Positions 37,058-37,157 of a stretch of 37,157 nucleotides of DNA are shown here, piece after piece; position 1 is the stretch's first letter, and the number at the start of each line of letters is the position of its first letter. The translations under genes and the position numbers were made by a program. The stretch spans positions 1 through 37,157 of the forward strand of contig JAKBZN010000023.1 of assembly GCA_021842465.1 (NCBI GenBank), written 5' to 3'. Below the pieces are notes generated by a model. The model saw nothing but the letters and a program-made list of their open reading frames with translations, was not told the origin of the DNA and did no database searches. This DNA is from Pseudomonadota bacterium (GTDB lineage Bacteria > Pseudomonadota > Gammaproteobacteria > Burkholderiales > Burkholderiaceae_F).

Positions 37058-37157
37058 AAATCGCGGAGAACGAGTATTCATGCGAGTTTCCAGGCGTTTT
37101 TGGGTGGTGTCGATTTGAACAGCGAATTGCGTCCGACCCATGATTTCGGTTTCGGCT
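37058..37157 (+). other. Possible partial reading frame or mobile-element edge at the window end
   Basis: A frame is open from 37058 to the window end and reads FQAFLGGVDLNSELRPTHDF near its centre, with a possible TTG start at 37115. In another frame an ATG at 37080, preceded by GGAG, encodes only 12 residues. The upstream sequence CTGTCCGGTTAAAGTGACC (about 37036-37054) looks like it could be an element end. Too little is visible to name anything. Confidence 0.2.

Overview
This high-G+C window looks like a chromosomal segment of a betaproteobacterium, most likely of the order Burkholderiales or a relative. The main evidence is one dense cluster, sdhC-sdhD-sdhA-sdhB-sdhE-gltA-sucA-sucB-lpdA-zapE, with mdh and acnA running divergently beside it, an order known from that group. 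The species cannot be named from the sequence. No CRISPR array, rRNA or prophage is visible, and no stretch longer than about 300 bases lacks a gene or mobile element.

Layout. (1) 1-5044: tRNA-Gly(CCC) and a membrane metallophosphoesterase on the minus strand. Divergent from these is a P1B-type metal ATPase with a C-terminal hemerythrin-like domain, followed by a mercuric-reductase/lipoamide-dehydrogenase-like flavoprotein. (2) 5056-8454: a DHA2-type drug exporter and a chemoreceptor, both minus strand. (3) 8455-12455: a PatZ-like protein acetyltransferase (minus), then an OsmC-like protein and a RutE-like nitroreductase (plus). (4) 12486-28585: the TCA block. mdh, acnA and a PIN-domain nuclease form a minus-strand unit; the sdh to lpdA genes and zapE run on the plus strand with short gaps or overlaps. 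(5) 28614-32322: a secreted alanine/arginine/glutamine-rich protein of unknown function, a PP2C phosphatase and a YoaA/DinG-type iron-sulfur helicase. (6) 32346-34505: a YeiH-type membrane protein with a good intrinsic terminator, divergent from a LysR-type regulator across a strongly palindromic promoter region. (7) 34502-36135: a complete IS1182-family insertion sequence sitting exactly at the regulator's stop codon. (8) 36257-37157: a higBA toxin-antitoxin operon with a promoter/operator that can be read directly, then an unassigned edge.

How the genes fit together. The core supplies malate dehydrogenase, citrate synthase, aconitase, the 2-oxoglutarate dehydrogenase complex (E1, E2, E3) and succinate dehydrogenase with its assembly factor. 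Isocitrate dehydrogenase, succinyl-CoA synthetase and fumarase are not in the window. The left flank is metal and redox handling, efflux, chemotaxis and acetylation control. The right end is the accessory part: an insertion sequence carrying REP-like palindromes near both ends, and a toxin-antitoxin module.

I saw no clear candidate for a wholly new multi-gene system. The items most worth a second look are the IS with REP-like subterminal palindromes, the PIN nuclease in the mdh-acnA unit, the nested palindromes between the yeiH-like gene and its regulator, the probably leaderless higBA operon, the hemerythrin-ATPase with its flavoprotein neighbour, and the secreted protein of unknown function.
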